A stretch of DNA of 64,000 nucleotides, from NCBI RefSeq assembly GCF_003050705.1, contig NZ_QAOG01000001.1:124001-188000 (forward strand), in the 5' to 3' direction. This DNA comes from Sphingomonas aurantiaca (GTDB taxonomy: Bacteria > Pseudomonadota > Alphaproteobacteria > Sphingomonadales > Sphingomonadaceae). A program made the position numbers and the translations under genes. Below are positions 26,683 through 35,990 of the stretch, in pieces (within the stretch, counting starts at the first letter, position 1; each line of letters starts with the position of its first letter). The notes under the pieces were generated by a model that worked only from the letters and a program-made list of their open reading frames with translations, did no database searches and had not been told where the DNA came from.

Positions 26683-27687
26683 TTACGCCTTACCCACCAC
26701 GCTTTCGGGAAGGTCCTTGCCGAACACGCGCTGGTAATATTCCGCCACCAGCGGCCGCTCGGCCTCGTCGCACTTGTTGAGGAACGACAGACGGAACGCA
26801 AAGCCGACATCGCCGAAGATCAGCGCGTTCTGCGCCCAGGTGATGACAGTACGCGGGCTCATCACGGTCGAGATGTCGCCATTGACGAAGCCCTTGCGGG
26901 TCATGTCGGCGACGCGGACCATGTTCTCGACGACCTTTTTGCCGTCGGGCTTGTCATATTCGCCCGACTTGGCGAGCACGATCTGTGCCTCGACCTTGGC
27001 GGGCAGGTAGTTGAGCGTGACGACGATGTTCCAGCGGTCCATCTGGCCCTGGTTGATCTGCTGCGTGCCATGATACAGCCCGCTGGTGTCGCCGAGGCCG
27101 ACCGTGTTGGCGGTCGCGAACAGGCGGAACCACGGGTTCGGGCGAATCACGCGGTTCTGGTCGAGGAGCGTCAGCTTGCCCTCGGTCTCCAGCACGCGCT
27201 GGATCACGAACATCACGTCGGGGCGCCCTGCGTCATATTCGTCGAACACCAACGCGGTCGGAGTCTGGAGCGCCCAGGGCAGCAGGCCTTCGCGGAACTC
27301 GGTGATCTGCTGGCCGTCCTTCAGGACGATCGCGTCGCGGCCGATCAGATCGATACGGCTAATATGCGCGTCGAGGTTGATGCGGATGCACGGCCATTTC
27401 AGGCGCGCCGCGACCTGCTCGATGTGCGTCGACTTGCCGGTGCCGTGATAGCCCTGGACCATCACGCGACGGTTGTGCGCGAAGCCGGCCAGAACGGCGA
27501 GCGTGGTGTCCGCATCGAAGACGTACGCCGGATCAAGATCGGGGACGCGCTCGTCTGCTTCGGAGAAGGCGGGCACTTCCATGTCGGAATCGATCCCGAA
27601 CATCTCGCGCACCTTCACCATGCGGTCGGGGGCGTCGAGGATCGTGGTCTCGCGGCTGTCGGGCTGGGTATTCGGGATATCGGTCAT
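26683..27687 (-). CDS. cobS: Cobaltochelatase CobS subunit (AAA+ ATPase)
   Basis: A 334-residue AAA+ (MoxR-like) ATPase with Walker [10 protein letters not shown], Walker [10 protein letters not shown], and sensor-1 region [17 protein letters not shown]. Length and the N-terminal extension ([20 protein letters not shown]) match CobS. It drives, with CobT, the ATP-dependent aerobic cobalt chelation step of cobalamin synthesis. It heads the cobS-cobT-RHH run and is separated by a 260-bp spacer from the DnaJ-like gene on the same strand; that neighbourhood (cobST, dnaJ-like, bolA) is conserved in many alphaproteobacteria. Confidence 0.95.
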   Translation of the reverse strand: MTDIPNTQPDSRETTILDAPDRMVKVREMFGIDSDMEVPAFSEADERVPDLDPAYVFDADTTLAVLAGFAHNRRVMVQGYHGTGKSTHIEQVAARLKWPCIRINLDAHISRIDLIGRDAIVLKDGQQITEFREGLLPWALQTPTALVFDEYDAGRPDVMFVIQRVLETEGKLTLLDQNRVIRPNPWFRLFATANTVGLGDTSGLYHGTQQINQGQMDRWNIVVTLNYLPAKVEAQIVLAKSGEYDKPDGKKVVENMVRVADMTRKGFVNGDISTVMSPRTVITWAQNALIFGDVGFAFRLSFLNKCDEAERPLVAEYYQRVFGKDLPESVVGKA

Positions 27688-27865
27688 GTTGGCCTCGTGT
27701 TCCCGGTAGCTCTAGGCCAAGCGCGGGCTGTTACTCAACCGCCGCTGTACGATTGGTCGGGCGATTGACCGGATGAGTTAGACGAACCGCTCGCCAGCGA
27801 AGCGGTTCCGGCAAGCGGATCGTGAAATATCGATCAGAGTAAGTATGGATCACATTCTCGATCCG

Positions 27866-27946
27866 TCACTTCAGCGAAGGCTGGGATCCAGAGCCGCGAT
27901 CGTAGCGCGTCTTGGCTCTGGATCCCGGGTCGAGCCCAGGATGACG
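27866..27946. repeat. Intergenic inverted repeat (CTGGGATCCAGAGCC family)
   Basis: Arms CTGGGATCCAGAGCC (27881-27895) and GGCTCTGGATCCCGGG (27914-27929) are inverted, flanked by GTCACTTCAG on the left and CAGGATGACGG on the right. It lies immediately downstream of the DnaJ-like gene (ends at 27948) in the 260-bp spacer before cobS. The rest of that spacer has no gene. Confidence 0.6.
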
Positions 27947-27947
27947 G

Positions 27948-28556
27948 TCAGGCGAACGCCGCGGCGCCCTTCAGGTGCTGGTATGCGGCGATCACTTTCT
28001 GCAACTCCGATTCGTGCGCACGGTCGCCGCCGTTGCGATCGGGATGATAGCGGCGAACGAGTTCGCTATAGCGTTTGCGCAGCGCGGTCCGGTCCGTATC
28101 CGTGCCGAGACCCAGGACGCGCAGCGAGCGCCGCTCGCCATCGGACAGCACGCGGCCGTCCTTGCGCGCCGCCGCCATCCGCTCGCCGAAACGTGCGCCG
28201 ATCGCGTCGATCGGGTCGGCGAAGTCCGCCCATTTCGGCGGGGTGTCGCCGCCGCCATGCGCGAACGCCCGCGTCTCGCGCTCCCAGCCCGCCATCGGCC
28301 GCTGCGCATGATGGATCTCGTCCGCGGTCATCCCGTCGAAGAAATTATAGCCCGCGTTGAACGCGCGGACATGCTCGAGGCAGAACCAGCGGAACTGCGG
28401 TGGCCCGCTGTCGCTCGGCCCTTCCAAAGGCGGCGCGCGAAATTCGCCCGGCTCTTCGCAATCGCGCCACATGCAGACGCGCCCCGTCCCTTCCACACGG
28501 CCGTGAAACCGCGGGCTTGGTCGCTCTTTCCGCTCTTTTCGATCGTCGTCCGCCAC
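27948..28556 (-). CDS. DnaJ-domain protein (C-terminal J domain)
   Basis: A 202-residue protein. The C-terminal 65 residues form a J domain (RSLRVLGLGTDTDRTALRKR, then YHPDRNGGD with the HPD signature) that would stimulate an Hsp70 ATPase. The N-terminal part has Cys/His residues (CMWRDCEEPGEF, FCLEHVRAFNAGYNFF) that may bind metal. There is no G/F-rich or CxxCxGxG zinc region, so this is a J-domain co-chaperone-like protein and not DnaJ itself. It is divergent from bolA over 38 bp, a pairing conserved in alphaproteobacteria. Confidence 0.88.
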   Translation of the reverse strand: MADDDRKERKERPSPRFHGRVEGTGRVCMWRDCEEPGEFRAPPLEGPSDSGPPQFRWFCLEHVRAFNAGYNFFDGMTADEIHHAQRPMAGWERETRAFAHGGGDTPPKWADFADPIDAIGARFGERMAAARKDGRVLSDGERRSLRVLGLGTDTDRTALRKRYSELVRRYHPDRNGGDRAHESELQKVIAAYQHLKGAAAFA

Positions 28557-28594
28557 CGGCTCCCCGCGCTTCCAAAACGGGCTATATAGGGCGC

Positions 28595-28882
28595 ATGACA
28601 GACCTCGCCACCGGCTCCGTACAGGACCAGATCACCGCGCGCCTCACCACCGCGCTCAGCCCCACGCACCTGACGGTCGTCAACGAGAGCGGACTCCATG
28701 CCGGCCACATGGGCGACGACGGCACCGGCGAGACGCATTTCCGCGTCGAGGTGGAAACGCCGACATTCGAAGGCCTTAACCGCGTCGCGCGTCAGCGGCT
28801 CGTGAACCAGGCGCTTGCCGAGTTGTTGAGCACAAAGATCCACGCGCTTGCCATCAAGGCCCGCGCGCCTGGGGAGATTTGA
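28595..28882 (+). CDS. bolA: BolA family protein
   Basis: 95 residues with the BolA fold signature: LSPTHLTVVNESGLHAGH, then THFRVEVETPTFEGLNRVAR and LVNQALAELL ... IHALAIKARAPGE. The His residues in the loop are those used to coordinate [2Fe-2S] clusters with monothiol glutaredoxins, so a role in iron-sulphur trafficking is likely. TATATA at 28582-28587 lies only 7 bp before the ATG. Its stop overlaps the ATG of the following GST-like gene by one base. Confidence 0.9.
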   Translation: MTDLATGSVQDQITARLTTALSPTHLTVVNESGLHAGHMGDDGTGETHFRVEVETPTFEGLNRVARQRLVNQALAELLSTKIHALAIKARAPGEI

Positions 28883-29589
28883 TGGCGTACAAGCTCTGGT
28901 ACTGGCCGTCGATCCAGGGGCGCGGCGAGTTCGTCCGGCTCGCGCTCGAAGCCGCGGAGATCGCGTATGAGGATTGCGCGCGGACGGTCGGCGAAGAGGG
29001 TTTGCTCGCCGATCTGAACGACCGCACCGGTCGCACGCCGTTCGCGCCGCCCTATCTCGAACTGGACGGCCTGGTCATCGCGCAGGTGGCCAACATCCTG
29101 ATGTATCTCGGCGAACGGCATTCGATCGCGCCGTCGACCATGGCCGACCGGCTGTGGCTCAACCAGCTGCAGCTGACGATCGCGGACCTCGTCGCGGAGG
29201 TCCACAACGTCCACCATCCGGTTGCGATGATGGACTATTACGACGACCAGAAGCCCGAGGCCGCGCGCGCTGCGAAGCAGTTCCGCGAGGAGCGCCTCCC
29301 GAAGTTCCTCGGCCATTTCGAGGATGCGGCGCAGGCAAATCCGGGCGATTGGCTCATCGACCACCGATGGAGCTATGCCGACACCTCGCTGTTCCAGATC
29401 GTCGAGGGGCTGCGCTACATGTTTCCGCGGCGGATGAAGACGCTTGAGCCGGAGTATCCCAATCTTAACCGCATACACGATCAGGTCGCCGAGCTGCCGG
29501 GGATCAAGGCGTATCTGAAAAGCGACCGCCGGATCGCCTTCAACACCGACGGCATCTTCCGCCACTATCCCGAACTGGACGCCGCATGA
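28882..29589 (+). CDS. Glutathione S-transferase family protein
   Basis: 235 residues. The N-terminal thioredoxin-like domain (AYKLWYWPSIQGRGEFVRLA, then RTPFAPPYLELDGLVIAQVA) has the Arg-Gly-Glu helix of sigma/mu-like GSTs, followed by an all-helical C-terminal domain (ADRLWLNQLQLTIADLVAEV, WLIDHRWSYADTSLFQIVEG). The ATG at 28882 has GGGGAGA six bases upstream. It overlaps the bolA stop by one base, so the two are translationally coupled. The electrophilic substrate cannot be predicted. Confidence 0.87.
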   Translation: MAYKLWYWPSIQGRGEFVRLALEAAEIAYEDCARTVGEEGLLADLNDRTGRTPFAPPYLELDGLVIAQVANILMYLGERHSIAPSTMADRLWLNQLQLTIADLVAEVHNVHHPVAMMDYYDDQKPEAARAAKQFREERLPKFLGHFEDAAQANPGDWLIDHRWSYADTSLFQIVEGLRYMFPRRMKTLEPEYPNLNRIHDQVAELPGIKAYLKSDRRIAFNTDGIFRHYPELDAA

Positions 29590-29614
29590 GTCTTGGCAGC
29601 CTCCTCATAACCAA

Positions 29615-29722
29615 CACCTCCCCGGCGAAGGCCGGGGTCCAGTTGGGGGACAGGCATAACGATGGGCAGCCCGTCGCCACATCGACCTTTCCAACTGGAC
29701 CCCGGCCTTCGCCGGGGAGGTG
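29615..29722. repeat. Perfect 32-bp inverted repeat doublet (CCCCGGCCTTCGCCGGGG family)
   Basis: The left arm 29615-29646 is the exact reverse complement of the right arm 29691-29722 over 32 bases, each arm itself containing a CCCCGGC-GAAG-GCCGGGG hairpin. The 44-bp spacer has no gene. The right arm ends in GGGGAGGTG, which serves as apparent ribosome-binding site for the Nudix gene. Another copy lies at 63889-63990. Confidence 0.9.
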
Positions 29723-29731
29723 CATCGGGCT

Positions 29732-30175
29732 GTGAGAACCCCGCGCCCCGCCGCGCGCATCCTGCTGGTCGACGGCGAAGACCGCGTGTTGATGTTCCGC
29801 TTCACCCCCGACGATCGCCCGCCCTTGTGGTGCACGCCCGGGGGCGCGGTCGATCCGGGCGAGAGCTACGCCGCCGCCGCCCGCCGCGAACTCTGGGAGG
29901 AGGTTGGCCTCGACATCGACTGCGGCCCCGAGGTCGCGCAGCGGACGATCGACTTCCTGACCTTCGACGGCGTCGCGGTGACCGCCGACGAACGCTATTT
30001 CCGGATCGACGTCGACCGCTGCGAGGTGAAGGCGGGCAATCTCACCGAACAGGAGAAGCAACTGCTCGTCGGTCACCGCTGGTTTTCCCGAAACGACATC
30101 GCCGCGCATGACGAAACCATCTATCCAGCAGACCTGGTCGACCTTCTCGACGCCTCGGAACCTGCCAAGGGATAG
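29732..30175 (+). CDS. Nudix hydrolase
   Basis: 147 residues from a GTG at 29732 (GTG 29720 lies inside the repeat element and has no ribosome-binding site). The Nudix box GGAVDPGESYAAAARRELWE followed by EVGLD is complete, including the REL-EE metal-binding core. Such enzymes hydrolyse nucleoside diphosphates linked to another moiety; the exact substrate is open. GGGGAGG at 29714-29720, belonging to the repeat arm, is the only visible ribosome-binding site. The pirin gene follows after 5 bp. Confidence 0.85.
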   Translation: MRTPRPAARILLVDGEDRVLMFRFTPDDRPPLWCTPGGAVDPGESYAAAARRELWEEVGLDIDCGPEVAQRTIDFLTFDGVAVTADERYFRIDVDRCEVKAGNLTEQEKQLLVGHRWFSRNDIAAHDETIYPADLVDLLDASEPAKG

Positions 30176-30180
30176 CGCAC

Positions 30181-31080
30181 ATGCTCGATGATTTCGTCCT
30201 TCAGACCATCCTGCCCTCGACGCACGATCTCGGCGGGTTCAAGGTCCACCGCACGCTGCCGAACAAGGCACGGACGATGGTCGGCCCGTTCCTGTTCTTC
30301 GACCAGATGGGCCCCGCGCATCTCGAGGTCGGTTCGGGCATCGACGTCCGCCCGCATCCGCACATCAACCTGTCGACCGTCACCTATCTGTTCGACGGCG
30401 CGATCGACCACCGCGATTCGCTCGGCACGCAGGCGCGGATCGAGCCCGGCGCGGTCAATCTGATGACCGCGGGCCACGGCATCGTCCATTCCGAACGATC
30501 GCCCGGCGACGAGCGCGCCGGGGGGCCGACCTTGTCGGGGATCCAGACCTGGCTGGCGATGCCCGAAGCGGTCGAGGAGATCGATCCCGCGTTCGAGCAT
30601 GTCACCAAGGCGCAGCTGCCGGTGATCGAGGCACACGGCGCGCGATCGCGGATCATCATGGGGAGCCTCTGGGGCCAGACCGCGCCGACCACCACCTATT
30701 CGGGGACGATCTACGCCGACATCGCGCTCGATCCGGGTGCGAGCGTGCCGATCGACGCGGCGGCGGAGGAACGCGCGATCTATCTCGCGATGGGCGAGGC
30801 GACGCTGGAGGGCGTGAAGCTGGAACCGCAGGTACTCTACGTCCTGCGGCCCGGCATATCGGCAACGCTCCGCTCGGCGACCGGCGGGCGCGCGATGCTG
30901 TGCGGCGGCGATGCGTTCACGACGCCGCGCCACGTCTGGTGGAACTTCGTCAGCTCGAACCGCGACCGGATCGAACAGGCCAAGCGCGACTGGAATGCGG
31001 GTAATTTCCCGAAGGTGCCCGGTGACGAAAAGGAATGGATCGAAATCCCCGCGGTCCCGAAGACGGTCAGCTACCCCTGA
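30181..31080 (+). CDS. Pirin family protein
   Basis: A 299-residue bicupin protein. The N-terminal cupin has the iron ligands in VRPHPHINLSTVTYLFDG and HGIVHSE, as in YhhW/pirins. The C-terminal cupin (LYVLRPGISATLRSATGGRA) lacks the metal ligands, as usual. Some members are quercetin dioxygenases, others regulators; which applies is not evident. It follows the Nudix gene by 5 bp, so probably cotranscribed, and is followed by a repeat element that may end the unit. Confidence 0.88.
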   Translation: MLDDFVLQTILPSTHDLGGFKVHRTLPNKARTMVGPFLFFDQMGPAHLEVGSGIDVRPHPHINLSTVTYLFDGAIDHRDSLGTQARIEPGAVNLMTAGHGIVHSERSPGDERAGGPTLSGIQTWLAMPEAVEEIDPAFEHVTKAQLPVIEAHGARSRIIMGSLWGQTAPTTTYSGTIYADIALDPGASVPIDAAAEERAIYLAMGEATLEGVKLEPQVLYVLRPGISATLRSATGGRAMLCGGDAFTTPRHVWWNFVSSNRDRIEQAKRDWNAGNFPKVPGDEKEWIEIPAVPKTVSYP

Positions 31081-31082
31081 CC

Positions 31083-31218
31083 CATCCTCCCCGCCAGGGG
31101 GAGGTGGATCGCGCCTTCTTCCCCCCTCCCGCTTGCGGGAGGGGTCGGGGGAGGGCATGATCAAAGGGCGGCGCGAGCGGGTAGGCCCTCCCCTAACCCC
31201 TCCCGCCAGCGGGAGGGG
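31083..31218. repeat. Intergenic inverted-repeat element (CCCTCCCGC-GCGGGAGGG family)
   Basis: Three GC hairpins occur in succession: CCTCCCCGCCAGGGGGAGG near 31086-31104, CCTCCCGCTTGCGGGAGGGG near 31125-31144, and CCCCTCCCGCCAGCGGGAGGGG at 31197-31218. The last ends 1-4 bp before the start of the alpha/beta hydrolase gene, and its GGGAGGGG doubles as ribosome-binding site. The related element at 34570-34683 shares the same hairpin. Confidence 0.8.
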
Positions 31219-31222
31219 AATG

Positions 31223-32098
31223 ATGACGGATCTGCAACGCATCGCACTGTCCACCGGCGTCTCGCTCGATGTCGCGATCACCGGGGATCCGGCGAACCCG
31301 CCCGTCATCCTCCTCCACGGCTTCCCCGAATCGCACCGCACCTGGCGCGCCATCGCGCCCGACCTGTCGCGCGATCATTATGTCGTCGCGCCCGATCAAC
31401 GCGGGTTCGCGCGATCGTCGAAACCCGACGGCGTCGAGAGCTACACCCCCGACAATATCGTCGCCGACCTGATCGCGCTCGCCGATCACCTCAAGATCGA
31501 CCGCTTCACGCTGGTCGGTCACGACTGGGGCGGCGCGGTCGCATGGATGGCGGCGTTGCGGCACCCTGAGCGTATCGCCAGGCTCATCATCATCAACGCG
31601 CCGCACCCGCTCGTCTTCCAGCGGACGATGTTCGACGACCTGGAACAGCGCGCTGCCAGCCAGTATATCCGCGCCTTCCGCAACCCCGATCTCGAACGGC
31701 ATATCGAGTCGATCGGCCTCGAAACCTTCTTCGACACCAGTTTTTCCAAGCATGCGGACCTTGCCGCGATGGCCGAGGACAAGGCCGCCTATCTCGACGA
31801 ATGGGGCCAGCCGGGCGCGATCACCGGCATGCTCAACTGGTACCGCGCGAGCGCGATCGTTGTACCCGCGATGGACGAGACCCCGCCCCGCCCCGCCTTT
31901 CTCGACGCACCCTTCCCGCCGATGCGGATGCCGGTGCTGGTCATCTGGGGCATGCGCGACACCGCGCTGCTGCCGAGCCAGCTCGATCTGGCCGACTATG
32001 TGCCCGAGCTTACGATCGAAAAGGTCGATGCGGGGCATTTCGTACCTTGGGAGAAGCCCGAGGCGGTGATCGCCGCGATGCGCCGCTGGGGGATCTGA
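31223..32098 (+). CDS. Alpha/beta hydrolase, epoxide hydrolase / dehalogenase-like
   Basis: 291 residues from ATG 31223 (ATG 31220 is adjacent and only 1 bp from the ribosome-binding site). It has the HGFPES oxyanion motif, the Asp nucleophile in LVGHDWGG, an acid in WGMRDTALLPS and the catalytic His in DAGHFVPWEKP. An Asp nucleophile with HGFPES is typical of soluble epoxide hydrolases and fluoroacetate dehalogenase relatives, not of esterases. Substrate unknown. GGGAGGGG at 31211-31218, the end of a repeat hairpin, is the only ribosome-binding site. Confidence 0.85.
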   Translation: MTDLQRIALSTGVSLDVAITGDPANPPVILLHGFPESHRTWRAIAPDLSRDHYVVAPDQRGFARSSKPDGVESYTPDNIVADLIALADHLKIDRFTLVGHDWGGAVAWMAALRHPERIARLIIINAPHPLVFQRTMFDDLEQRAASQYIRAFRNPDLERHIESIGLETFFDTSFSKHADLAAMAEDKAAYLDEWGQPGAITGMLNWYRASAIVVPAMDETPPRPAFLDAPFPPMRMPVLVIWGMRDTALLPSQLDLADYVPELTIEKVDAGHFVPWEKPEAVIAAMRRWGI

Positions 32099-32224
32099 AT
32101 GCCGCCAGCGCCCCTGCCATCACCTGTCTGCTTCCTGACAGCCGCATTCTGAAAGCATTCAGCGGCGAGGGAGCAAAACCCCTGTCATGCCGTTTGATAC
32201 GGCGTCGAAGACAGGAGAGCAGTC

Positions 32225-32704
32225 ATGCGTAAGATGATCCTCGCGGCCGTTGCCGCCGCCACCTTGGTTCCCACGTTCGCCACCGCGCAGAGCTACGGCG
32301 AAGTCCGCCGCGATCAGCGCGAAGTCCGCCAGAGCCAGCGCGAACTCCAGCAGGCACGCCGCTATGGCGACCGCGGCGACATCCGCGAAGCCCGCCGCGA
32401 GCTGCGCGAAGACCGTCAGGAGCGCCGCGAGGACTGGCGCGACTATCGTCGTAGCCACGCCAACGTCTATCGCCGCCCCGCCTATGTCGGCCCGCGCGGC
32501 TATCGCTATCGCCCGGTCAACGTCGGCTACCAGTTCGCGCCGAACTATTACGGCCGTCAGTACTGGATCAACGACTATCAGACGTACCGCCTCGCGCGTC
32601 CGGCTTACGGCTATCAGCGCTGGGTCCGCTACGGCCGCGACGTCGTCCTGGTCGACACGCGCAACGGCCGCGTCGCACAGGTCAACAACGGCTTCTTCTA
32701 CTGA
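32225..32704 (+). CDS. RcnB-like periplasmic protein
   Basis: A 159-residue exported protein: signal peptide MRKMILAAVAAATLVPTFATA, then a highly charged helical stretch (VRRDQREVRQSQRELQQARR ... RREDWRDYRRSH) and a Tyr/Arg-rich C-terminal domain ending DVVLVDTRNGRVAQVNNGFF, which matches the RcnB family. In enteric bacteria RcnB tunes nickel/cobalt efflux; that function is not shown for these long Arg-rich relatives. AGGAGAG at 32212-32218 is a clear ribosome-binding site. The gene stands alone between a hydrolase gene and a terminator-like hairpin. Confidence 0.82.
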   Translation: MRKMILAAVAAATLVPTFATAQSYGEVRRDQREVRQSQRELQQARRYGDRGDIREARRELREDRQERREDWRDYRRSHANVYRRPAYVGPRGYRYRPVNVGYQFAPNYYGRQYWINDYQTYRLARPAYGYQRWVRYGRDVVLVDTRNGRVAQVNNGFFY

Positions 32705-32714
32705 GCCGATCGAT

Positions 32715-32740
32715 GCCGGCCGGGAGCGATCCCGGCCGGC
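32715..32740. terminator. Bidirectional terminator-like hairpin
   Basis: GCCGGCCGGGA and TCCCGGCCGGC form a perfect 11-bp stem with a GCGA loop. It fits exactly between the convergent RcnB-like gene (ends 32704) and the DUF2332 gene (ends 32741). There is no clear T-run on either side, so termination may be partial or Rho-assisted. Confidence 0.55.
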
Positions 32741-33841
32741 TCAACCCTTCTCGTACGCGCCGCGCCGCATGAGGTAATCGCGCGTCTCATAGGGAGCGGA
32801 GAGCCCTTCGACCCACGCGCCATGCGCATGCGTCAGCGCCACCAGGTCCATCGCTCGTTCGCCCGGCCAACCGCGTACGCGCACCTCGTGCCGGTGCAGA
32901 TCGCGATTGGGCTCCATCATCACCCAGCCCAGCGGTCGCTCGACCGTCGCGCGCGCGCCCGCCGCGTCCATCGCGATCCGGATCCGCTCGCGGGACGTCG
33001 CGGGCAGATATTGCCACACCACCGAATGCATCAGGACGCGCGTGACGCCCTCGCGCTGCGGCTGGGCCAACCGCGCCTCGACCCAGTCCGCCGCCTCGCC
33101 TTGCGCCAGATCGACGCCCCCCTCACGCACCATCGCGATCGCCGCCGCGAGCCGCGCCTGTCGCTCGACCGCATCGACCCAGACATACGCTTCGAGCCGC
33201 GCCGCGGCGGCGGGATCGTCGACATCCACCGGATGGATGTCGACGCCGCGCGTCGACTCGATCGCGACCGGCGCGGTTGGCGGTGGCGCACCCCGCCATT
33301 CGGGGTGGATCGTCACCGGCGATGCCGACGGCCCGACCGCCACGCCGCCAAGGTCGAACCGATAGCGGTCGATCAGCAGGTTGAGCCCCGCGCTCGATCC
33401 GATCTCGAGCAGCTCGAACCGTGGCCCGTATCGCTCGGCCAGGTGCAAGATCCCGGTCATCATGCCGGCGGACCGCGCCGCCTCGTTGGTCTGTGGCGGC
33501 CCGTCGAGCCACGGCAGCAAGGCCGCATCCTGCGCGACGAGCGTCGCCTTCACCGTGGCCGCAACGCGCGTCGGGTCGGTCTCCGCGCCAGAGAACACCG
33601 CCGACAGCGCCGGGTCCACACCCGCGCGGTGCAGCGCGTGCAGGCCGCCGACCAGACGCAATGCCAGCGCATCGGCGACCGGCTCGCCCGCCCAGTCGAG
33701 CGCCCGCCGTCCCGTCGCGCTGTCGCGATCGAGCGCGTGCGCCAGCGCCGTGCAGACCCGCGCCGTCACCGGCGCGTCCATCGCGGTGCAATAGCCCGCC
33801 TGGATGTCGAAGCACGCGCGGTTTGCCGGTTCATTTGCCAT
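32741..33841 (-). CDS. DUF2332 domain protein
   Basis: A 366-residue protein of the DUF2332 family, from ATG 33841. The central segment [20 protein letters not shown] resembles motif I of SAM-dependent methyltransferases, and [19 protein letters not shown] and [20 protein letters not shown] are the other conserved blocks. No function is established; a methyltransferase-like fold is inference. It is divergent from hisG over 46 bp, so the two promoters overlap. No signal peptide or membrane segment is seen. Confidence 0.85.
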   Translation of the reverse strand: MANEPANRACFDIQAGYCTAMDAPVTARVCTALAHALDRDSATGRRALDWAGEPVADALALRLVGGLHALHRAGVDPALSAVFSGAETDPTRVAATVKATLVAQDAALLPWLDGPPQTNEAARSAGMMTGILHLAERYGPRFELLEIGSSAGLNLLIDRYRFDLGGVAVGPSASPVTIHPEWRGAPPPTAPVAIESTRGVDIHPVDVDDPAAAARLEAYVWVDAVERQARLAAAIAMVREGGVDLAQGEAADWVEARLAQPQREGVTRVLMHSVVWQYLPATSRERIRIAMDAAGARATVERPLGWVMMEPNRDLHRHEVRVRGWPGERAMDLVALTHAHGAWVEGLSAPYETRDYLMRRGAYEKG

Positions 33842-33887
33842 GTGCAGGTTGTTGCACCCGCCAAGCCCCACCCGTAAAGCCCGGCGC

Positions 33888-34556
33888 GTGCCTGACTCCC
33901 AGATCATTATCGCCGTCCCCAAGGGACGTATCCTCGCCGAGGCCCTGCCGCTGCTCGCGCGCGCAGGCATCCATCCCGAAGCGTCGTTCTCCGACGAGAA
34001 CAGCCGCGCGCTGCGTTTCGCGACCAACGATCCGGACATCTCGCTGATCCGGGTGCGCGCGTTCGACGTGGCGACCTTCGTCGCGCACGGCGCGGCGCAG
34101 CTCGGCATCGTCGGTTCGGACGTGATCGCGGAGTTCGGCTACTCGGAACTCTACGCGCCGGTCGACCTCGGCATCGGCCACTGCCGCCTGTCAGTCGCCG
34201 AGCCCACCGCGATGGCGGCCAAGGACGATCCGCGCGGCTGGAGCCACGTCCGCGTCGCGACCAAATACCCGCACGTGACCGCGGCGCATTTCGCAGGCCG
34301 CGGCGTCCAGGCGGAGTGCGTGAAGCTCAACGGCGCGATGGAGCTGGCACCGACGCTTGGCCTCGCGCCGCGCATCGTCGACCTCGTCTCGTCGGGCCGC
34401 ACGCTGCTCGAGAACGGCCTGGTCGAGGTCGAGACGATCATGGAAGTCACCAGCCGCCTCGTGGTCAACCGCGCCGCGATGAAGACGCGCGCACGGGTCG
34501 TGCCCTTGGTCGAGGCGTTCCGCCGCGCGGTCGAGTCGCAGGAGATTGCAGCATGA
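33888..34556 (+). CDS. hisG: ATP phosphoribosyltransferase, short form
   Basis: 222 residues from a GTG at 33888; this start gives [20 protein letters not shown], the family N-terminus. It catalyses the first step of histidine synthesis, joining ATP and PRPP. Conserved blocks [28 protein letters not shown] and the phosphate-binding [14 protein letters not shown] are present. The protein lacks the C-terminal regulatory domain, so it is the short HisG that needs HisZ for activity and feedback; hisZ is not in this window. hisD follows across a repeat element. Confidence 0.94.
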   Translation: MPDSQIIIAVPKGRILAEALPLLARAGIHPEASFSDENSRALRFATNDPDISLIRVRAFDVATFVAHGAAQLGIVGSDVIAEFGYSELYAPVDLGIGHCRLSVAEPTAMAAKDDPRGWSHVRVATKYPHVTAAHFAGRGVQAECVKLNGAMELAPTLGLAPRIVDLVSSGRTLLENGLVEVETIMEVTSRLVVNRAAMKTRARVVPLVEAFRRAVESQEIAA

Positions 34557-34569
34557 CAGCGCTATTCTG

Positions 34570-34683
34570 CTCCCCTTCCCGCAAGCGGGAAGGGGCTGGG
34601 GGTTGGGCTCGCGCTATCCTCCAGCGTAACGCCCGCGGTGAGCGCGTGCCCACCCCCAACCCCTCCCGCATGCGGGAGGGGGG
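34570..34683. repeat. Intergenic inverted-repeat element between hisG and hisD
   Basis: Hairpins CCCCTTCCCGC-AA-GCGGGAAGGGG (34572-34595) and CCCCTCCCGCATGCGGGAGGGG (34660-34681) flank inner inverted arms GGGGGTTGGGC and GCCCACCCCCAAC. It is related to the element at 31083-31218. The right end supplies the GGGAGGGG upstream of hisD. Confidence 0.8.
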
Positions 34684-34686
34684 CAA

Positions 34687-35982
34687 GTGATCCGCCTTTC
34701 CACGACCGACGCGGACTTCGCGACCCGCTTCACCGCGCTCGTCGAGGACCGCCGCGAATCCGACGCCGGCGTCACGCAGGATGTCGCCGCGATCATCGCC
34801 GCCGTCCGTCGCGATGGCGAGACCGCGATCCGCGACCTCACGCACAAGCACGATCGCCACGACCTCGAGAGCACCGGCTGGCAGATCGACGCCGCCGACT
34901 GCAAGGCCGCGTTCGACGCGCTCGACCCCGAGTTGCGCACCGCGCTCGAGCTCGCCGCGACTCGCATCCGCGCCTATCACGAGAAACAGCGGCCGCTCGA
35001 CAGCGACTCGGTCGACTCCGCGGGCGTCCGGCTCGGCGCGCGCTGGTTGCCGGTCGACGCCGCGGGCATCTACGTCCCCGGTGGCCGCGCCGCCTACCCC
35101 TCGTCGCTGCTGATGAACGCGATCCCCGCCAAGGTCGCGGGCGTCGGCCGTCTCGCGATGGTCACGCCGACCCCGGACGGGCAGATCAACCCGCTCGTCC
35201 TCGCCGCCGCACATCTCGCCGGGGTCGACGAAGTCTGGCGCGTCGGTGGCGCACAGGCCGTCGCCGCGCTGGCCTATGGCGCGGGCCGGATCGAACCGGT
35301 CGACGTCATCACCGGCCCCGGCAACGCCTGGGTCGCCGAAGCCAAGCGCCAGGTCTACGGCGTGGTCGGCATCGACATGGTGGCCGGGCCCTCCGAGATC
35401 GTCGTCGTTGCGGACGCGCTCAACGATCCCGAATGGACCGCCGCCGACCTGCTCAGCCAGGCCGAGCATGACGTGACGACGCAGTCGATCCTGTTCACCG
35501 ACGATGCCGCCTTCGCCGACAAGGTGGCGGACGCGGTCGACCGCCAGTTGCGCGATCTTGCCACCGAAGCCGTCGCGCGCGTCGCATGGGACACCAACGG
35601 CGCGATCGTAGTCGTCGATACGCTGGCGGACGCAATCCCGCTCGTCGACCGTCTTGCCGCCGAGCATCTCCAGCTCGCCATCCCCGATCCGCAGGGCTTT
35701 TTCGACCGCATCCGCCACGCCGGCTCGGTGTTCCTCGGCCGCTACACCCCAGAAGCGATCGGCGATTACGTCGCGGGGCCGAACCATGTCCTGCCGACCG
35801 GCCGCCGTGCGCGCTTCGCCAGCGGGTTGTCGGTGCTCGACTTCATGAAGCGCACCAGCTTCCTGGCGCTCGACGAAGCCGCGTTGCGTGAACTCGGCCC
35901 CGCGACCGTCGCGCTCGCCAACGCCGAGGGCCTGCCCGCGCATGCCAAATCAGTGGCGCTGCGGCTTCGCCTCAACCACTGA
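34687..35982 (+). CDS. hisD: Histidinol dehydrogenase
   Basis: A 431-residue enzyme that oxidises L-histidinol to L-histidine in two NAD-dependent steps. Signatures: LGARWLPVDAAGIYVPGGRA, VWRVGGAQAVAALAYG, DVITGPGNAWVAEAKRQVYG; zinc ligands lie in LLSQAEHDV, and the catalytic His pair in AEHLQLAI and GPNHVLPTG. It starts with GTG at 34687, with GGGAGGGGGG at 34674-34683, which is the end of the repeat element. It follows hisG by 130 bp. Confidence 0.96.
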   Translation: MIRLSTTDADFATRFTALVEDRRESDAGVTQDVAAIIAAVRRDGETAIRDLTHKHDRHDLESTGWQIDAADCKAAFDALDPELRTALELAATRIRAYHEKQRPLDSDSVDSAGVRLGARWLPVDAAGIYVPGGRAAYPSSLLMNAIPAKVAGVGRLAMVTPTPDGQINPLVLAAAHLAGVDEVWRVGGAQAVAALAYGAGRIEPVDVITGPGNAWVAEAKRQVYGVVGIDMVAGPSEIVVVADALNDPEWTAADLLSQAEHDVTTQSILFTDDAAFADKVADAVDRQLRDLATEAVARVAWDTNGAIVVVDTLADAIPLVDRLAAEHLQLAIPDPQGFFDRIRHAGSVFLGRYTPEAIGDYVAGPNHVLPTGRRARFASGLSVLDFMKRTSFLALDEAALRELGPATVALANAEGLPAHAKSVALRLRLNH

Positions 35983-35990
35983 TTTTGTTC

